Source: Clostridium neonatale (GTDB lineage Bacteria; Bacillota; Clostridia; Clostridiales; Clostridiaceae). From it: a DNA stretch of 64,000 nt. This document shows, piece by piece, positions 61,641 to 64,000 of this stretch. The translations under genes were made by a program, and so were the position numbers. How positions within the stretch are numbered: position 1 is the stretch's first letter; each line of letters starts with the position of its first letter. The notes below the pieces were generated by a model that was not told the DNA's origin, made no database searches, and saw only the letters and a program-made list of their open reading frames with translations. Location of the stretch: assembly GCF_001458595.1 (NCBI RefSeq), contig NZ_LN890328.1:2033317-2097316 (forward strand). The letters run 5' to 3'.

Positions 61641-61674
61641 TGCCCCTGAGGAAAAAAGCCCCAGAGGTATTTTA
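61641..61674 (-). promoter_or_regulatory. Hairpin between purH and purD
   Basis: Minus strand: CCTCTGGGG and CCTCAGGGG form a 9-bp stem with two wobble pairs, a 7-base loop CTTTTTT; the run of pyrimidines before the second arm is unusual. It sits 30-60 bases before purD and may tune its expression or protect the mRNA. Confidence 0.4.
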
Positions 61675-61708
61675 TATTTGTAGAATGAATTGTGAACTAA
61701 AATTAATT

Positions 61709-63214
61709 TTAATGTTTAAAGTGTCTAAGTCCAGAGAATACCATTGCTATTCCATATTTATTACAAACATCAATAGATTCTTGGTCTCTTATAGATCCAC
61801 CTGGTTGAATTATTGCTTTAATGCCTGCTTTAGCAGCTAATTCTGCAACATCTCCAAATGGGAAGAATGCATCTGATGCAAGCACTGTTGCACCTTTACC
61901 TCTTTTTAACGCATCTTCAGTTGGCCATACTCTATTTACTTGGCCTCCGCCAATTCCTACTGCTACTCCATTATTTACTGTAACAATAGCATTCGATTTA
62001 ACATATTTAACAACCTTCATACCAAAAAGTAAATCTTTCATCTCTTCATCTGTAGGTGCTTTTTCAGTTACTACTTTTATCTCATCAATAAGTTTCTTAT
62101 CTTCCTCTTGAACAAGCATTGCTCCATCAACAGTTACCATATATTTATCAGCTTTTGGAGTATTATGGAATTTAAGAACTCTCAAGTTCTTTTTAGTCTT
62201 TAATACTTCTAATGCATCATCATCATAATCTGGTGCTGCAATAACTTCTAAGAATATCTTAACCATTTCTTCAGCTGTAGCTTTATCAACTTTTCTATTA
62301 AATCCGATTATTCCACCAAAAATTGATGTTGGATCTACTTCATAAGCTTTCATATAAGCTTCATAAGCACTTTCTCCTGTTGCAACTCCACATGGTGTGT
62401 TATGTTTTAATGCGCAGCAAGCTGGCTCATCAAACTCATTAGCGCATTTCCAAGCTATATCTACATCCTTAAAATTATTGTATGATAATTCCTTACCATT
62501 TAATGTTTCAAATGTATTCATAGCTCCATCAAGCATTGTTGATGAGTAAACTGCTGCACTTTGATGAGAATTTTCACCATATCTTAAGCTTTGCATCTTT
62601 TTATATGATACTGAAAGATACTCTGGATATTCTTCTTCACCTTCAAGCATAAAGTTTGCAATAGCTGCATCATATGCACTCATAAGATTGAATACTTTAC
62701 CTGCAAGTTTCTTTTTAGTTTTAAGACTTGCTTCACCATTTGATTCTATTTCTTCCATAATTACCTTATAATCTTCTTTATTAGAAATAACAACAACATC
62801 TTGAAAATTCTTAGCTGCTGCTCTTAGCATTGTTGGTCCACCAATGTCTATAAATTCAACTTTTTCTTCGAATGTTAAATCTTCTTTCACCTTTTCAAAG
62901 AATGGATAAAGATTAACAACAACATAATCTATTGTCTGAATATCTCTAGATTTTAATGTATCCATATGCTCTTTATTATCTCTTATAGCTAAGATTCCAG
63001 CATGAACTAGTGGATGTAGTGTTTTAACTCTTCCATCAAGCATTTCAGGGAAGTTAGTCACCTCATTTATTTCTATTACATCTATTCCATTTTCTTTTAA
63101 GTATCTATAAGTTCCACCTGTTGATACTATTTCAACATCCTTTGAAACTAAAAATTTAGCAAAATCTAAAACACCATCTTTATCAAATACACTTATTAAA
63201 GCTCTCTTTTTCAC
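61709..63214 (-). CDS. purH: Bifunctional AICAR transformylase/IMP cyclohydrolase
   Basis: A 501-residue enzyme: N-terminal IMP cyclohydrolase (SVFDKDGVLDFAKFL, STGGTYRYL, NFPEMLDGRVKTLHP) and C-terminal AICAR transformylase (QSLRYGENSHQSAAVY, ALKHNTPCGVA, SDAFFPFGDVAELAAKAG). It performs the last two steps to IMP. GTG start at 63214 with GGAGG upstream. It follows purN by 20 bases. Confidence 0.96.
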   Translation of the reverse strand: MKKRALISVFDKDGVLDFAKFLVSKDVEIVSTGGTYRYLKENGIDVIEINEVTNFPEMLDGRVKTLHPLVHAGILAIRDNKEHMDTLKSRDIQTIDYVVVNLYPFFEKVKEDLTFEEKVEFIDIGGPTMLRAAAKNFQDVVVISNKEDYKVIMEEIESNGEASLKTKKKLAGKVFNLMSAYDAAIANFMLEGEEEYPEYLSVSYKKMQSLRYGENSHQSAAVYSSTMLDGAMNTFETLNGKELSYNNFKDVDIAWKCANEFDEPACCALKHNTPCGVATGESAYEAYMKAYEVDPTSIFGGIIGFNRKVDKATAEEMVKIFLEVIAAPDYDDDALEVLKTKKNLRVLKFHNTPKADKYMVTVDGAMLVQEEDKKLIDEIKVVTEKAPTDEEMKDLLFGMKVVKYVKSNAIVTVNNGVAVGIGGGQVNRVWPTEDALKRGKGATVLASDAFFPFGDVAELAAKAGIKAIIQPGGSIRDQESIDVCNKYGIAMVFSGLRHFKH

Positions 63215-63234
63215 GAAAAGACCTCCATTTACTT

Positions 63235-63846
63235 TTAATCATTTATTTTTACTTTATTGTTCACAAATTCTACTTTACCTTCACTTATTAATTTAATTGC
63301 TTTAGGAAGCAGAATATGTTCTTTTTCAAGAATTCTCTTTTGAAGAGTTTCCGCATTATCTTCAAAATATACTGGAACGGCTTCTTGAAGAAGTATTGCT
63401 CCACCATCTACTTTAGAATTTACATAATGTACTGTACAGCCTGAATATTTAACTCCATATTCAATTGCTGCTTCATGTACTTTAAGCCCATACATTCCAG
63501 GTCCACAAAATGATGGAATAAGTGATGGATGAATATTTATAATTCTATTTTCAAATTCATCTAATATTTTTCCATCTAATATAGATAAAAATCCTGCAAG
63601 AACTATTAAATCCACTTTATCTTTTACAAACTCTAATATCTTATCACTAGATTTTTCTTTATATTCTTTTCTAGTTACAACATGAGTTTCTATTCCATGC
63701 TTTTTAGCTCTTTCAATTGCATATATGTTGTCCTTACTTGCTATAAGCATTTCAATTTTTATGTTTAATTCTTTGTTTTCTACAGCATCAATTATAGACT
63801 GGAAGTCTGTACCTCCACCTGAAGCTAAAACTGCTATTTTAAACAA
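63235..63846 (-). CDS. purN: Phosphoribosylglycinamide formyltransferase
   Basis: A 203-residue folate-dependent formyltransferase: VLASGGGTDFQSIIDAV, the catalytic NIHPSLIPSF and YSGCTVHYVNSKVDGG with the catalytic Asp. The loop after the catalytic His reads CGPGMYGLKVHEAA, the longer form seen in clostridia. It formylates GAR. The start is TTG at 63846 with GGAGGTGAAG upstream, overlapping the end of purM by 13 bases. Confidence 0.94.
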   Translation of the reverse strand: MFKIAVLASGGGTDFQSIIDAVENKELNIKIEMLIASKDNIYAIERAKKHGIETHVVTRKEYKEKSSDKILEFVKDKVDLIVLAGFLSILDGKILDEFENRIINIHPSLIPSFCGPGMYGLKVHEAAIEYGVKYSGCTVHYVNSKVDGGAILLQEAVPVYFEDNAETLQKRILEKEHILLPKAIKLISEGKVEFVNNKVKIND

Positions 63847-64000
63847 ATACCTTCACCTCCAGATGTTACATAACCTATTTCATAAGCTTTTTCTCCCATT
63901 TCCTCTAAAGCTTTTAGTATAGGTGCAACATCTTCTGCATCAACAGCAAGCACAAATCCTATTCCCATATTGAAAGTGTTATACATATGTTCTTTATCTA
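63834..64000 (-). CDS. purM: Phosphoribosylformylglycinamidine cyclo-ligase (partial, C-terminus only)
   Basis: Only the last ~55 codons are inside the window: YNTFNMGIGFVLAVD, then EDVAPILKALEEMGEKAYEIGY and the end GEGICLK. The FNMGIG motif is characteristic of PurM (AIR synthetase), and its place before purN is standard. The 3' end overlaps the purN start. Confidence 0.9.
   Translation of the reverse strand, partial: DKEHMYNTFNMGIGFVLAVDAEDVAPILKALEEMGEKAYEIGYVTSGGEGICLK

Noticed and set aside
1..64000. CRISPR arrays, tRNA and rRNA genes
   Set aside because: I found no regularly spaced repeats with unique spacers and no cloverleaf or rRNA sequence on reading both strands; this was by eye, so a short tRNA could still be missed.

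Overview
The window is about 64 kb of very AT-rich (low-GC) chromosome from an endospore-forming Firmicute, most probably a Clostridium sensu stricto close to C. butyricum or C. beijerinckii. The genus is inferred from gene content and order (spoIIGA-sigE-sigG beside ftsAZ and an uninterrupted sigK, FabT/FabK-type lipid synthesis, Clostridium-style GGAGG ribosome sites). The species cannot be fixed from the sequence alone. Nearly all genes lie on the minus strand. The exceptions are an EAL/GGDEF gene, a small lipoprotein gene and an IS110-family transposase.

Layout from left to right: (1) 1-2.5 kb: the N-terminus of a PDZ/radical-SAM DUF512 protein, divergent from an EAL-CBS-GGDEF c-di-GMP protein. 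(2) 2.8-10.4 kb: phosphate module pgeF-phoP-phoR, a terminator, then pstS-pstC-pstA-pstB-phoU. (3) 10.5-18 kb: nrdR, a YlmC/YmxH protein, then the sporulation/division block sigG, sigE, spoIIGA, ftsZ, ftsA, sigK. (4) 18-31 kb: a class B PBP, a U32/TrhP-like tRNA hydroxylation protein with the methyltransferase TrmR, mltG, typA, rnjA, fur, a DUF1292 protein, ruvX, ireB and alaS with an Ala T-box leader. (5) 31.4-38.6 kb: ribokinase, an AI-2E-family permease, a PRC-barrel protein, iscR-iscS-iscU-mnmA and rarA. The gene order from rarA to trmR largely parallels the B. subtilis yrv/yrr region. (6) 38.8-42.1 kb: a three-gene ABC importer of the PF04392 (TrpXYZ-like) class preceded by an orphan hutP. 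(7) 42.4-52.2 kb: a complete FAS-II operon fabT-fabH-acpP-fabK-fabD-fabG-fabF-accB-fabZ-accC-accD-accA, with a FabT operator on its promoter. (8) 52.4-60 kb: the accessory part, with small surface proteins, a TPR protein, an IS110 element and a second AI-2E permease. (9) 60.3-64 kb: the 3' part of a purine operon, purM(partial)-purN-purH-purD.

The most interesting region is 55.07-57.32 kb. An IS110-family DEDD recombinase is preceded by a compact RNA-like region with two stem-loops, one with a clear internal loop, as expected for a bridge RNA. A -10 box lies at the presumed left end and a -35-like box at the presumed right end. The element sits between imperfect ~45-bp inverted repeats and several long hairpins. 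Other points of interest are RNA structures at start sites (a GNRA hairpin between the Shine-Dalgarno and AUG of ireB, a hairpin abutting the sigG ribosome site), an orphan hutP beside a leader with regularly spaced NAG triplets, and a long structured intergenic region upstream of spoIIGA. No tRNA, rRNA or CRISPR array was recognised.
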